Shown piece after piece: positions 37,800 to 63,584 of a stretch of DNA of 64,000 nucleotides. The DNA is taken from positions 8,204,802 to 8,268,801 of the forward strand of contig OZ022241.1 in NCBI GenBank assembly GCA_963978895.1, read 5' to 3'. Made by a program: the position numbers and the translations under genes. Each line of letters starts with the position of its first letter. Position 1 is the stretch's first letter. The notes beneath the pieces were generated by a model. That model saw only the letters and a program-made list of their open reading frames with translations. It did no database searches and had not been told where the DNA came from. The stretch comes from Erpobdella octoculata. Lineage: Eukaryota > Annelida > Clitellata > Hirudinida > Erpobdellidae.

Positions 37800-38930
37800 G
37801 ACTCATTCGCGAGTTTTTTCACTCATAAAACTGCTAATCTTTAGCAATTTACTAAACAAATTCCAGCTAATCAAATGTCCACATGGAAAAAGTAAGGATT
37901 ATTGACTATTTCGTTCCTTAGAAACTCTAAAAAATATATTATGAAACACCAATAAACTCGTGGAGATGAACACTTATGTCACTGCTGATGATGACTTATC
38001 ACTAGAAAACATTTAATTGGTACATGAAAAAAAGAAGCAATCAAAACAAACCGAATGGCAGTAAATAAAAACAAAGAGTTGAAACAGCTGACTACTCCTT
38101 CGATGAACTCGTGAACTCGACCAATTTTTTTATTGAAAGTAAACAACAGCGAACAAATCAATTTTATTTCCTTCAACAGCTGTCTTCGAAGGTCAAGGTG
38201 AAACGGTCATCAGGTCACAAGCTGAAGAATTACTGATAAGCTCAACAACAAAAAGATTTTTTGAAATAAATGTTAGCAACATTTGTTGCATGATGTTGTA
38301 AGCATTCAGTACAACATTAGTTTTTATTTTCAAAATAGCAAACAAATTGCACACGCATTTCATCATAAACAGGTCACTTCGGACAAACGTTTAAATACCA
38401 ACCACAAACTGATATTTAAATATTATGCCCAATAATACATTGCTTAGATATATGCTAGATACTGCATGGGCCGATATTTCGCGACCGACCCGTTTCATGT
38501 GCTAAAATTTCAGGCCTGGCCCATTACTTAGTAAAAAAGTCTCTGCCCAGTGAGGCCCGTTTGAAACCCTTAAAAATCACGGCCCGGCCCGTGCGTTACC
38601 CTAATAAATACATTCAAACAATATATCGATTGAATTATGTAACAAAAACTGAGCGAGTGTGAAAGACATCGGTTTATCTCTAACTCTTTTGCGTTGAACT
38701 TCGAAACGATTTTTGTGATTTCCACGACTTAAGGCGAAAGTCTGTTTTACTGTATTCACACAAAGTGTTCATGAAACACGGTTGAACGGCTGCGTGTGTG
38801 TGTGTTTGTGTGTGTGTGTATGTGTGTGTGTGTACTCAAACTATGTATAAGAATTTACGTAGCTATGTTTTGCACCCTAATTCGAATTTGATACGAGTGC
38901 TGTAATTGATAAATGGACGCCTTGGGTGCC
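37800..38930. other. Spacer with GGCCCGG-type repeat copy at 38467-38602
   Basis: TTTCAGGCCTGGCCCATT, GAGGCCCGTTTGAAACCC and AAAAATCACGGCCCGGCCCG match the dispersed GGCCCGG family. A short GT microsatellite follows at 38793-38832. I see no exon. Confidence 0.45.
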
Positions 38931-38932
38931 TA

Positions 38933-39062
38933 ACCGGTTAAGTTGTCGGGTCTTGATGACCGGTTAAGTTGTCGGGTCTTGATGACCGGTTAAGTTGTCG
39001 GGTCTTGATGACCGGTTAAGTTGTCGGGTCTTGATGACCGGTTAAGTTGTCGGGTCTTGATG
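38933..39062. repeat. 26-bp minisatellite, five perfect units
   Basis: The unit is CCGGTTAAGTTG then TCGGGTCTTGATGA. The five copies are identical as far as I can read, which suggests a recent expansion. Confidence 0.95.
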
Positions 39063-39660
39063 TTTTCACGCTCAATCGCGAATCATTTTCGTAAAACTGT
39101 AAAATCGTAAATCGTGCGGCTTTTCCCAATTGCAACGTTGTTTGTATCTTTCTTGAAAACTAAATATATACTAAAATACTAAAAAAAAATTAAAAATACT
39201 ACTAGAAGTGGTAGTGGAGGTGGTGGTGGAAAACACGACGATGGGGGAAAATGATGGACATGAGCGGGAACACATAACAAGCCAGACATCAATGGGCCTT
39301 TCAAAATAGTCTATCCAAAAACAGCTCATAAAAAACTTTTAACTTTTCTTAGCACCCCGAGTACTCCCGGAGATTTGAAAAATATAATTTGTTTATAATT
39401 TGCAAACATCTTAAAGTGGACTCCATAATTCTCTTATTGGGACAAAGAAAATCCGTGTCAGAATTTTCGTTAAAAGCAGCCATAAATAATTCAGCGATTC
39501 ATAAATCGTGTTACATTTCTTTCTTGTAAAACACTATCTCTGAGATTGCAATTGCTTCGCCATTCGAGTTCTAAGACGCAAGGAGCGCCATATTTCATAT
39601 TCAAATTTATTGTTGTTTATAATTAATTTCAGTTAATTTAAAGATTTTTGTTTGTTCTAG

Positions 39661-51647
<11,987 letters not shown>

Positions 51648-51650
<3 letters not shown>

Positions 51651-51868
51651 TATAATATTATTGTTATTGATATAATATTATTGTTATTGATATAATATTA
51701 TTGTTATTGATATAATATTATTGTTATTGATATAATATTATTGTTATTGATATAATATTATTGTTATTGATATAATATTATTGTTATTGATATAATATTA
51801 TTGTTATTGATATAATATTATTGTTATTGATATAATATTATTGTTATTGATATAATATTATTATTGTT
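51648..51868. repeat. 20-bp minisatellite starting at the Shroom stop codon
   Basis: About eleven near-perfect units of TGATATAATATTATTGTTAT; the first TGA is the stop codon itself. The array forms the start of the 3' UTR. Confidence 0.95.
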
Positions 51869-51945
51869 ATTACTATTATACGTCACTACTTTTATTTTAT
51901 TATTATTATTATCACAAAAATATTTATTTTTATTATTATTGTTTT

Positions 51946-51951
51946 CAATAA
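51946..51951 (+). terminator. Candidate Shroom polyadenylation signal
   Basis: AATAAA lies about 300 bases past the stop codon, after the minisatellite. Confidence 0.45.
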
Positions 51952-51959
51952 AAAATGAC

Positions 51960-52637
51960 ATTTATGCTAACTTCTGTGTTTATTCTGATGAATTGCGCAA
52001 CAGCCTTTTGCAGCTGCGTTATTTGAAAAATCTTAGCGTAAAAAATGTCATAATTTGTTTCAAAGTTAGTTAGGATCTATTTCGTCGTGGCCTCAGTATC
52101 TTCTGTATTGTATTGTATTCAAGCGACATTGTAGAAGAAGTAAATATGTTCACGTGGAACTACCACGTTGATGCAACGCCATGGTGGACATTCTGGAATA
52201 AGCGCTGTGGACATTTCTGATGAAGTAAAAAAGAAATAGAGTAGAGTCTCATAGAACAGAAATCTGGGCGGTAAAAACTGCTTATTAACGACCGTTTCTT
52301 TGAAAAAGCATTATTAATAATCATCTATAACGGTTAAGAACGTTGATTACGAACTACTACTTGGTTAGCTTCAAGGAGATTCTCGCAACTTAATTATCTC
52401 TATTACTTTTATAAGAAGTGGTTTGTTCGGTAAAAAGAAAAAAGTACTTGATAACATAGCTTTAAACTCTTTCATCAAGGTTTTTGAGAGAACCCGATAG
52501 ACTGCACTGAGCACGAGGCTTGGGTAGCAATCGGTTTGTGACAACATGTTGACACTATTCCCACGAGATACTTCAGTGGAGAACGAAGCAGTTCAAAGTT
52601 TCCGTTCATTCAAAAGCCCTATCTTTTATGTTGAACG
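51960..52637. other. Non-coding spacer
   Basis: No exon, repeat family or RNA gene is recognised here. The stretch ends at the 8-bp target duplication of the next element. Confidence 0.4.
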
Positions 52638-53179
52638 GTGCCTTCCAGGGACGTAAATTGGGGGGGGCAGGGGGGGGCATTTGCCCCCCCCTGATTTTTA
52701 AAATTTGAATTTTTTTACATAGAGTTTACTAAATATTTATTTAATTTTAACTTTACTTAACCTAGTGATGATGCAATGCAAATTGGAATCCTTCTGGCGT
52801 GTATAGACAATTCGCCCCCCTTGATTTCCAAAATTAAAATTTTTTTTTAGTTAGAGTTTACTATATAATATGTTAATTTTAACTTTACTTAACCTCGTGA
52901 TGATTCAATGCGTATTGGAGACAATTTTATATCTTAGCTCGATGCTAGATTTACCAATAACTGCAGAGTAATAATTTGTGTATCAGTGTTGGTCCAAAGA
53001 TTAGCTGTTTTCTGTGCCAAAATTCAGCGAACTCGTGGAATTTTACCCTATTAGTGGTATTGATACAATGTTGATTCCCTCACAGTTGTCTACATCAAAG
53101 TTATTATTTATTGCACAAAAATAAAACAAAATTATACCCACCCCATTTTGGACATCTTTTTTACAAACTTTTATTTAAA

Positions 53180-53415
53180 TTACAATCTCTGTTTGTGTGT
53201 GTGTGTCTTTCTCTGTACGCAAATGTTGCAAGTAAAATTTAACCAGCATTTTGACTAGCTAGGAAGTTGAAACTTTCAGCATAGCTTTATATTTGATGAA
53301 AATACATGATTAAATTTAAAAAAAACTTTGAACATCTTTTGCATTTCTAAATTGAATGTATTTAAAATCAAATTTTGTGTTGAAAAACTTGTTTTTCCTT
53401 TACTTGTTTTACTGC
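53180..53415 (+). repeat. SSR-headed repeat, GT-headed subfamily, nested in the hAT-like element
   Basis: A GTGTGTGTGTG run, CTTTCTCTGTACGCAAATG, GCTAGGAAGTTGAAACTTTC and the tail GTTGAAAAACTTGTTTTTCC match 21290-21510. Confidence 0.7.
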
Positions 53416-53699
53416 AATATGATTAAATTATTCATCCCCCTTATACCCAGTGGCGCGTGGCGAATCCAGAATTTTCTGGTGGGGAATTCACTTCAAATTT
53501 TTTTTTATATTCTCTTCCAAAAAGCTGATAACCGGTAAGGGGTAGTCGTAAGTATTTATAAAAAAAATTTTCAAAGACTTTTAATTTCTCCTCCCAAAAA
53601 AGCTGCGGTCGTTTTCCAAAAATAAGGTATTATACCCAAAAAATTTCAATTGATACTCTGATGGGGGATGCATTTCCACATCCCTCTCTGTTTGTACCT

Positions 53700-53932
53700 A
53701 CGTATTTATATAAATGTAAAAGGTAATGTGTGTGTGAGAGCATTCGTATATCACATCCAGCCGCAGGAGCAATTTTAACAACATTTGGCATGCAGGTAAC
53801 TTCATTGATGAGAAAATTTTGAAAAATTACAAAAAAATCTGTTATTTCTTTGACGTTTCATTGGCAAAAACGAGACAAAACTAAGCACAAAAAAACCCGG
53901 ACAACACCGGGTAACCCTGTCAGTAAGCTATA
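53700..53932 (+). mobile_element. Short element with TTATATAAATG start and CCCGGACAACACCGGGTAA end, nested
   Basis: The end AACCCGGACAACACCGGGTA then ACCCTGTCAGT is the inverse of the ACTAGC ... CCCGGCGTTGCCCGGG ends at 21011 and 54612. The whole copy is only about 230 bp. Confidence 0.55.
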
Positions 53933-54211
53933 TAATGGCGGGAAAATTTTGCCCCCCCCTGGAAAATGCTGAATTTACGTCCCTGGTGCCTTCTTGTTCA
54001 GTGGTTTTTATTTGCGAAAATTTCTCTGACAGTCTCATAGTCTACCAGGCTTTGAACTCACGTGCTGAAATGAAAGTCAATTAAATCACATCTGTTATTT
54101 TGTCTTAAAATAAAATAACTTTGGTGTTTTTTTTCATAAGAGTTTTAATAACGGATCTTACGTGTACGTCCATAAAATTATCTATAGCGAATAAATTCAA
54201 AAGGAGCTCGT

Positions 54212-54225
54212 TATTATTATTATTA

Positions 54226-54304
<79 letters not shown>

Positions 54305-54420
54305 CATTATCATCATCATCATCATTATCATCATCATCACCACCACCATCATTATCATCATCATCATCACCGTCAGCATCATCATATCATCATCATTATC
54401 ATTATTATTATTATTATTAC
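54212..54420. repeat. (TTA)n then (CAT)n trinucleotide repeat
   Basis: About 30 ATT units pass into ATC/ATT mixed units. Confidence 0.95.
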
Positions 54421-54477
54421 TAGAAGTATCCCGTCATAAATGACGGTCATTTTTGTTTTTATCAAATACAAAAAAAG

Positions 54478-55182
<705 letters not shown>

Positions 55183-55320
55183 ACATTCATTTTTATATAT
55201 ATAGATATATATATATAGCGTTACGCGAAATTGGTAACATACATACATTCATACATACATACATACATACATACATACATACATACATACATCCATACAC
55301 ACACACACGCACGTACTCAC
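55183..55320. repeat. (TA)n and (ATAC)n compound repeats
   Basis: A short ATATAT run is followed by ATAC units (55237-55292) and an ACACAC end. Confidence 0.85.
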
Positions 55321-56989
<1,669 letters not shown>

Positions 56990-59189
56990 AAAAAAATATG
57001 TTTTTGTGGATAAACTCTATCCTTCAATCCGAATAGTTGCTCGAGACAACCGCACACCTGTATTCTATTTGCATACCTGTCAAAGTAGTCTGAGTATACT
57101 TGTCGTGTAATATACGTATAAAGTATAAATAAACCATCCAAAGCAAAATCACTATCATGGGTTTGATCAACCGATTTGTTTAGACGGCCGAATAGCAACA
57201 AGATTGAGGTTTTACTGCATAATACCAGATTGTCATAGCTTGGGCCGGAAGACATCGACTTTTTCAGAATATGCCATTACTCCTCTACTCTATCAAACCG
57301 ATGACAAACTGAAAGGGCTAAAGAATTCAAATAGTCATTTTTTTATTCAAACGTTAGTCGTTCGTGAATTTATTTCCGCAAAAAGATCTATTTCACACAG
57401 AAATGTGGATGGGTTACGAGATTACATAAACAGGTTTCATCCTCAGCAAATATCGAAATGTGGGGTTTATACTCATAAATCTTTTTCAAGCAATATCTTG
57501 GTCTGTTGACCCCTTTTTGGGCTATACATGAATGGCTTCAAATGATTTTGGTCCGTATTTCACCTCCTCTCCTTCACTTCGTCACAAAGCATCTTTACCT
57601 CCTCTAAAAGCAAATAAGAACAGAATACCTAATATTCTTCCCAATGAAAAAATAAACGAGTTAAAAATTAAAAATTCTAATTCTAATGAAATATATTTAC
57701 CAGAATAACAGAGTAGATAAATAATATTATGAGTGCACAATGATAGTCAATAAATATTTTAAACACCCCCTACCCCTGTCCTAGTCACAAACTCCTCGTC
57801 CAGTTCTTCCCCTCTTCTCTATCATAAGAGCACGAACGTAATATATATATAAACATTTCCTTATTTTTAGTCACAAGCTTCATTCGCACAAATTCCTAGG
57901 CCCAGTCGTCATCGATATACAACCGTCGCACGCCCACCCACTCCCAAAAACCCATACTTATAAGTTTTTAATCAAGTGCTCTTTTTATGAAGTGTACCAC
58001 GAAAAGACGATTAGCGAATTCTTAGAAGTTCTTCGTCATTCCGGAAGCGAGTACATTTTTTCATTAGCAAAATCAAGAATATTTTGAAATTAATACTGCA
58101 ACGAGTTATTTTTTAACAGCAAAAATGATCTTTCGACACAGTCACTCCCTTAAACTAACATTCTGCTAAGCTGAAAATAAAAGCTGGATTTTACTGACTC
58201 AGCCAACGCGCTCAACTCACCCAATCTAGTTTGTTCACGTTACAGGGCATACAATCGGTAATTATTATTCATTTCACACACTACGCACTTGACGCAGCTA
58301 GCTTATAATAAATAGTGGGAGGACACACATTAGAAATTAGAATACGATTGAGATAAACGTTCACACACAAGAAATTTCTCGTTTCACAGAGTGGAGTCTA
58401 CCTATCCTATATTAACATTGTTCAATTGAACGTTTATGAACGTGAACCTTAGATATAAATAACATTTTTTTATCAATTTCTTCGTTTATATATCCATGAT
58501 TTTAATTATGAACCCATTAAAACAGTTTTAGTTTAAATTAAATTGAAAGCTGATTTTCGAAATGAGTTGGGCTATAGAGGAAAAACAAGGATCACCAATT
58601 ATTAAGGAACTATGCCAGGTTGGTTTCTTTTCTTCATTCTAAAAAAAAGCTATTTAACGTCGGTTAAATAAGTTTTATAATATCTTTAATTAACCACAAG
58701 AATTTATATAAATGAATGTAATGAAAGCAAATGAATAGTGTGCAATATACCTCGCATGGTTTCATCGATCGCTCGCAATCGCTTGAGTACCTAATGAAGC
58801 TGGCGGAGTCGTTCTTGTCGTGGTGGAATTGCTGCTGCTTAAAATTATACAATAATTGATATATTTTTAAAAAATACGCATGGAGTGGATATGAGACGAG
58901 CTGAAGATGACTTTTATCAAAGTTTTCAAGTATGTGTTACATCTTAAACTCCGTAGGCAAATTTGCAATTTTAAACAAGTAGATCGTAAACAAACTAGTA
59001 ATATGATGCCGTTTATCGTTTAATGTTTTTGCACCTTTTTAAGCTTTTAGTACATTCAGGACTAGGATATTTGTTTTGTTTTTAGGTTGTTTGTGTAAAT
59101 TTTTTGTCTAGGAATCTGTAGTAGGAATTCATAAATAAGAAAATAAGAATGGAACATAAAATCGTACCCTTGAAAAATAGTATTATGCC
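56990..59189. other. Spacer before the carrier gene
   Basis: Open frames at 57204-57509 and short exon-like pieces at 58562-58619 (ATG to a CAG/GT donor) and 58890-58930 (ATG to CAA/GTATGTG) are not supported by similarity. Either short piece could be a 5' exon of the carrier gene. No EF-hand sequence is seen. Confidence 0.35.
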
Positions 59190-61075
59190 ATGAGCTTGGT
59201 TGAATGTCAGGTCATTACAGAGAAGCGGACAGAAGCGGCCTCCTCCCGTTGGAAGCATTTAGTAGCAGGTGGAATCGCTGGGGCCTTGTCGAGAACTTGC
59301 ACTGCTCCGTTGGACAGACTCAAAATTGCTCTCCAGGTAAAACATATGATTAACAACAAAATATTTATATATTTAAAACATAGAACTCAAATGATTGAGT
59401 TTTGTATTCATTGCTGTATTATGCAGCTCTCTGAACTCTTTATTTATAAATATAGAAGTATAATAGTATAGTTTGAAGTTAGTCGAGGCTTATGTAATTT
59501 AATTTTTGCTTCAAGTTTGTTAAAATATAATTAATCTTTCTTATTTAAATAACATTTCAGGTTTTAGAACCAGATCAAACACTGAGAATCAAACCAGTGT
59601 TGAAAAGCATGTTGAGGGAAGGTGGAGTACTTTCGCTCTGGAGAGGAAATGGAATGAACGTCTGCAAAGTGATTCCCGAAACAGCTTTCAAGTTCACATT
59701 CTACGAAGAGGTACTTTGTTAAGGAAAATTTTTGTTCACATAGGTATGCATCCTGGGTAGGTTTTACGGTTATATTTACTTTACTGTTACTTTTCAGATC
59801 AAGCAGATAATGATTTATTGTCGTGAGGATCCAGAATTAACTGTTGTGGATAGGATGATAGCTGGTGGAATGGCTGGTTTTGCTTCACAAACTTTAATAT
59901 ATCCTCTTGAGGTGAATTAACTTTTTTTTATAAATTATTCATTATCCATTTATGGTAATTTATCATTAGTCATTGAATTTATTAAATTATTTAATATTAA
60001 GATGTTTCAGTCAGATGTTTAGTTTAAACTTTTAAGTCTCATTGCTCTTTATGATCAGTTTCCTTTTAGTTATGTTGATCAGGATTTAATAAGGAAATAT
60101 TTGACAAACAAAATTAATTCCAGATTTATTTAAAATTAAAATAACTCTGCAATTGCTACAATCTCAAATGTTTTTCAGGTGATGAAGACTAGGCTGGCCC
60201 TCCGTAAAACCAACCAGTCGGGGTGGTCTTGTGTTCAGGACATCTTTCACCAAGGAGGCAGGTCCCCCAGAGCATTCTTTCTCGGGTACATCCCGAATGC
60301 CATCGGAATCGTCCCTTATGCTGGCATTGACCTGGCTGTTTATGAGGTTCGTCAACAGAATTCGACTGATTAACGTCTCTTTGAATATTTTCAAGCAGAC
60401 CGGTTTAAGTTTATTTGTATGAGACTTTGTAAAACTTCTAACGTGTTTATGACAGTTATTATCTCAATGTGAATGATGACTATACAAGCTGATTTATTTC
60501 AATTGTTTTATGTCTTTATGAGTGATTAATAATTAAAATTATTACTTCACGATTGCAGACGTTGAAGAAAAAGTACATGGTTTGGTCGGGTAAAGATGGC
60601 AAACCAAACAACATGGTTTTGTTAGGCTGTGGGGTACTTAGCAGTCTACTAGGGCAGACCATAACTTATCCGCTGAATCTTGTTAAAACACGAATGCAGG
60701 CATCTCTAGGTTGGTTCTGATATTCAAATTGTACTCGCTAAGTCTTAAGTTTTACTTCAATATTGGTTATCTAGTGGTCAGTTATCTAGTTTTTAGTACA
60801 TTTAAACATTATTAGTTTATGAAGTTTTATTTATTCAAGTGAGAACTTGATGTGTTTCAATATTTAAATTTTCGACAAAATTTTCTCTTCCAGTCACGGC
60901 CGATTCTCCACGACTGACAATGTATCAGAGTTTCGTCAAGATCATCGAATTACACGGTGTCCTTGGCCTCTATAGGGGTCTCCTGCCCAACCTGATGAAG
61001 GTCGCACCTGCCGTGGCCATCATTTACATGGTTTACGAGCAGACACGACATTTTCTCGACGCTCCGATGAGCTGA
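59190..61075 (+). CDS. SLC25A24-like: Mitochondrial ATP-Mg/Pi carrier (SCaMC type), short form without EF-hands
   Basis: Six in-phase exons (59190-59336, 59561-59710, 59798-59911, 60179-60346, 60559-60709, 60894-61075) give about 304 residues, the length of a bare SLC25 carrier. These inner-membrane proteins exchange ATP-Mg for phosphate. All three carrier repeats are present: [20 protein letters not shown] with PLDRLK near residue 40, [16 protein letters not shown] near 135, and [12 protein letters not shown] near 231. Each is followed by a G-x-x-x-LWRGNG or GLYRG type element. [20 protein letters not shown] and [14 protein letters not shown] match SCaMC proteins (SLC25A23/24/25/41) better than other carriers. 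The third signature has Asn where most carriers have Asp/Glu; SCaMC relatives also vary there. Calcium-binding EF-hands are absent from the sequence upstream, as in SLC25A41. Acceptor-like CAG sites just after 59190 leave room for a different first exon. Confidence 0.92.
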
Positions 61076-62415
61076 TGTCACACGTGTAAAGTGCGCTTGT
61101 GTGTGTGTGTGCGTGTATTTATGTGTCTCGTGTCATTGTTGTAACGTTTGCTATTTAGTCAGTCATTCATCTCTTGCCCATGCAATCCGTGATCGATTTT
61201 TTCGCACCACTCATGGACTTTTTATATTCTTGTTCACTTTTAGTTGTTTTTTTTAATTCATTCTTTTTTTTGCGTGTTCTCAGTTTGTTTTTTTTCTCTT
61301 CTTTCTTGCACAATGAGGTACATTCACTCACTTGAATGAGAGCATTTTGCGTGATATTTATCTCTAAGTCTTTCTTTAAATTCAAACTCTGCGATCTCCA
61401 AATTCGAGTTGTAATTGATTATTTATTTATTTATTTTGTTTTGCGATTTTTACTTCATGTTTTTCATTTCATTTTCTGAGAGATATTAGTTTTTTTTTGT
61501 TTGAGTGTAAGTGCTTGTGGGGTTTTGAAATGTTAATTTAATTTATTTAATTTTTTCTTCTCATCTTTTCAATGTGGAATATGACTGTGTTTACTATATT
61601 GTATTGTATTATATTGTGTTATATTGTATTGTATTGTATAATAGGTTGCAGCATGTAATATTTTGGACATTCATAATTTGTTTGAAAAGGAATAGCAAAA
61701 TTGTAACAAATAAATTGTGTTAAATATCTTCGTAAAGTTGGTATCAAACATAGAACCAAAATTGTGTTGAAATATCTATGTACAGTTGGTATCAAACGTC
61801 GAACCACAATTCATCATGAAATACCAATCGGTTTGTATTTACATCTGGAGAAGATTAACTAAATGGGGCTGTCAGGTGGAAAGTCATTTTTTTCTTTAGC
61901 TTTTGGACGAAGAAAAAAAAGATGTTGGGATTATAATTTGCCATCTGGAGAAAGAGATTGGAAAGGAATTGGGTAGAATTCAGCAAGTTCAAACAAAGCG
62001 GAGAAGATTAAACCATTCTGAATCACTCGGAATTGAAGTAGAAACTCTGCATGGAGTACAAGCGATCTATGGGGTTGGATTCTTGTAGGAGACCGAATTG
62101 AAAACTTTTCGCTGGTTGGTGGAGCAGCGACGCAGGCTGAGAGAAAAGAGAAATTTCGTTGTGCTCTTTGAGGAAGTTGTGCGTATCGAGATTCGTGTTG
62201 TGTTTGTGCTGGCAGTTGTCCATGCCGTTGAAGAAGTCGTGTTTGTTGTTGTTGTTGTTGGTTGTTGAGAATTTGTCGTTGTTGAGAAGGTCGAGCGGAA
62301 GAAGAATATCGAGTGGTGATGTCTGTTGTTTGTCCATGTCTGTTTTATTGAATTTTAAAAAAGTTATTTAATAAATCTAACAGTTTCAATCCAGTATGTA
62401 GATGAGTATTTGAAG
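61076..62415. other. Carrier 3' UTR and spacer
   Basis: A GT run at 61099-61114 and ATATTGTATTGTATT repeats near 61596-61638 are seen. A minus-strand open frame (62337-62026, 104 codons, Asn/His-rich, starting MDKQQTSPLDILLPLDLL) begins with a plausible ATG. It has no known similarity and could be the first exon of a gene on that strand or chance. Confidence 0.35.
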
Positions 62416-63349
62416 TAGGGGAGACCGGGGCATGTTGAACCAGATGGGTAAATTATCTTATTTATAGAAATTTTTTTTTCAGAGTTTCATAGTTTGGACT
62501 AATAATATAAATAGAAGTAGCTGTGTTGATTTGTGATGTTTATGTATGTTAATTTTAAAATAATCGCGATATAAGTGATTTTGCCGGTTTCGAGTAATTT
62601 TGAGCCGTTGACGTTATTGTTCTTTAAAACACAATTGCAAAGAAAGTGAGTAATTTTAAGATACATATTTTTGTTGTGTTTTTATCCAGTAACACAGTAC
62701 GTGTTTTCTTTCTTGCATCAGTAACATGTTAATCAGCATACAGTTAAAATACTAGGACCAATACGATTGGGGCATGTTGAACCATTTTGTTAGGGGCACG
62801 TTGAACCAACAATATTTTATCATGGTGATGATTTGACTTGTTATAATTTTTAGATATTTTATTAGATAATTTTAATAGAAATTTTTTTCAATTATTAGAT
62901 ATTTTTTATCAGTTATTAGATTTTTTTATTAGCTGTTTTGTCTGGGTTTTTCTCAGGGTCATTGCGTGTTCTCACAATAACCATTCTAAAACACACAAGT
63001 TGTTACAATAATTACGTAAGCAGCATTAAGCAGCTTCAATGATTTAATCCATAGCGTTTCGTAACACAAGAACTTATTATTAGTAATATTAATTATAATA
63101 ATTGCGCAACTTTTGTAATAAATTAGATGAACTTAAAAACCTCAAATACAACAAAACCAAAAAATTGCGAAATCCGAATTTTATTGGAGATATAAAGTAA
63201 AATAGAAGATTGAAGATAAATCAATTTGACTTAGATAACATTTGTACATTTGAAAATGTTTCATTAGAACAATAACTGCTTAGCAACAATAATAAATGTG
63301 TACTGAGTAAATTTATAAAAATTGGTTCAACATGCCCCGGTCTCCCCTA
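62416..63349. mobile_element. 934-bp inverted-repeat element with perfect 27-bp ends
   Basis: The left end begins TAGGGGAGACCGGGGCATG and continues TTGAACCA; the right end is its exact inverse over 27 bases. Sub-terminal GGGGCATGTTGAACCA and GGGGCACGTTGAACCA copies lie near 62769 and 62793. TATTTGAA occurs just outside both ends (three bases apart from the left end), a possible target duplication. No coding frame is present. Confidence 0.8.
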
Positions 63350-63584
63350 TTTGAAACTTTGGAAGTATAAGAGAGGCTTCTATTGTTCTTGCTATTAAAG
63401 CATGCCATCATGCAATTAATAAAAATGGTTTAATACAATTAATTAATTTTTAACTTACTTCGATATGAGCATTTGACTGAAGCTCTTAAAGAAGGTTTTA
63501 GCGATTTAAATAACTCATTTTTACCACGCTTCTATTTAGCTTCACCTAATGTTTGTTTGTAAGAAAAACTTATAATTTTCGATT

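Larger units (their letters stand above)
52638..53993. mobile_element. hAT-like non-autonomous transposon with 8-bp target duplication
   Basis: The element spans 52646-53985 (1340 bp). Its ends CAGGGACGTAAATT and AATTTACGTCCCTG are perfect 14-bp inverted repeats. It is flanked on both sides by GTGCCTTC (52638-52645 and 53986-53993), a perfect 8-bp duplication as made by hAT-family transposases. Runs of G at the left and C at both ends form longer inverted parts. No transposase frame remains. Two other repeats are nested inside (53180-53415 and 53700-53932). Confidence 0.85.

Noticed and set aside
37265..37844. Open frames of Pro-Ser-Ile-His and Trp-Met-Asp-Gly repeats
   Set aside because: They are readings of the CATC array in its frames.
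57204..57509. 101-codon open frame near a GT microsatellite
   Set aside because: No known similarity, no start context and stops in all plausible extensions.
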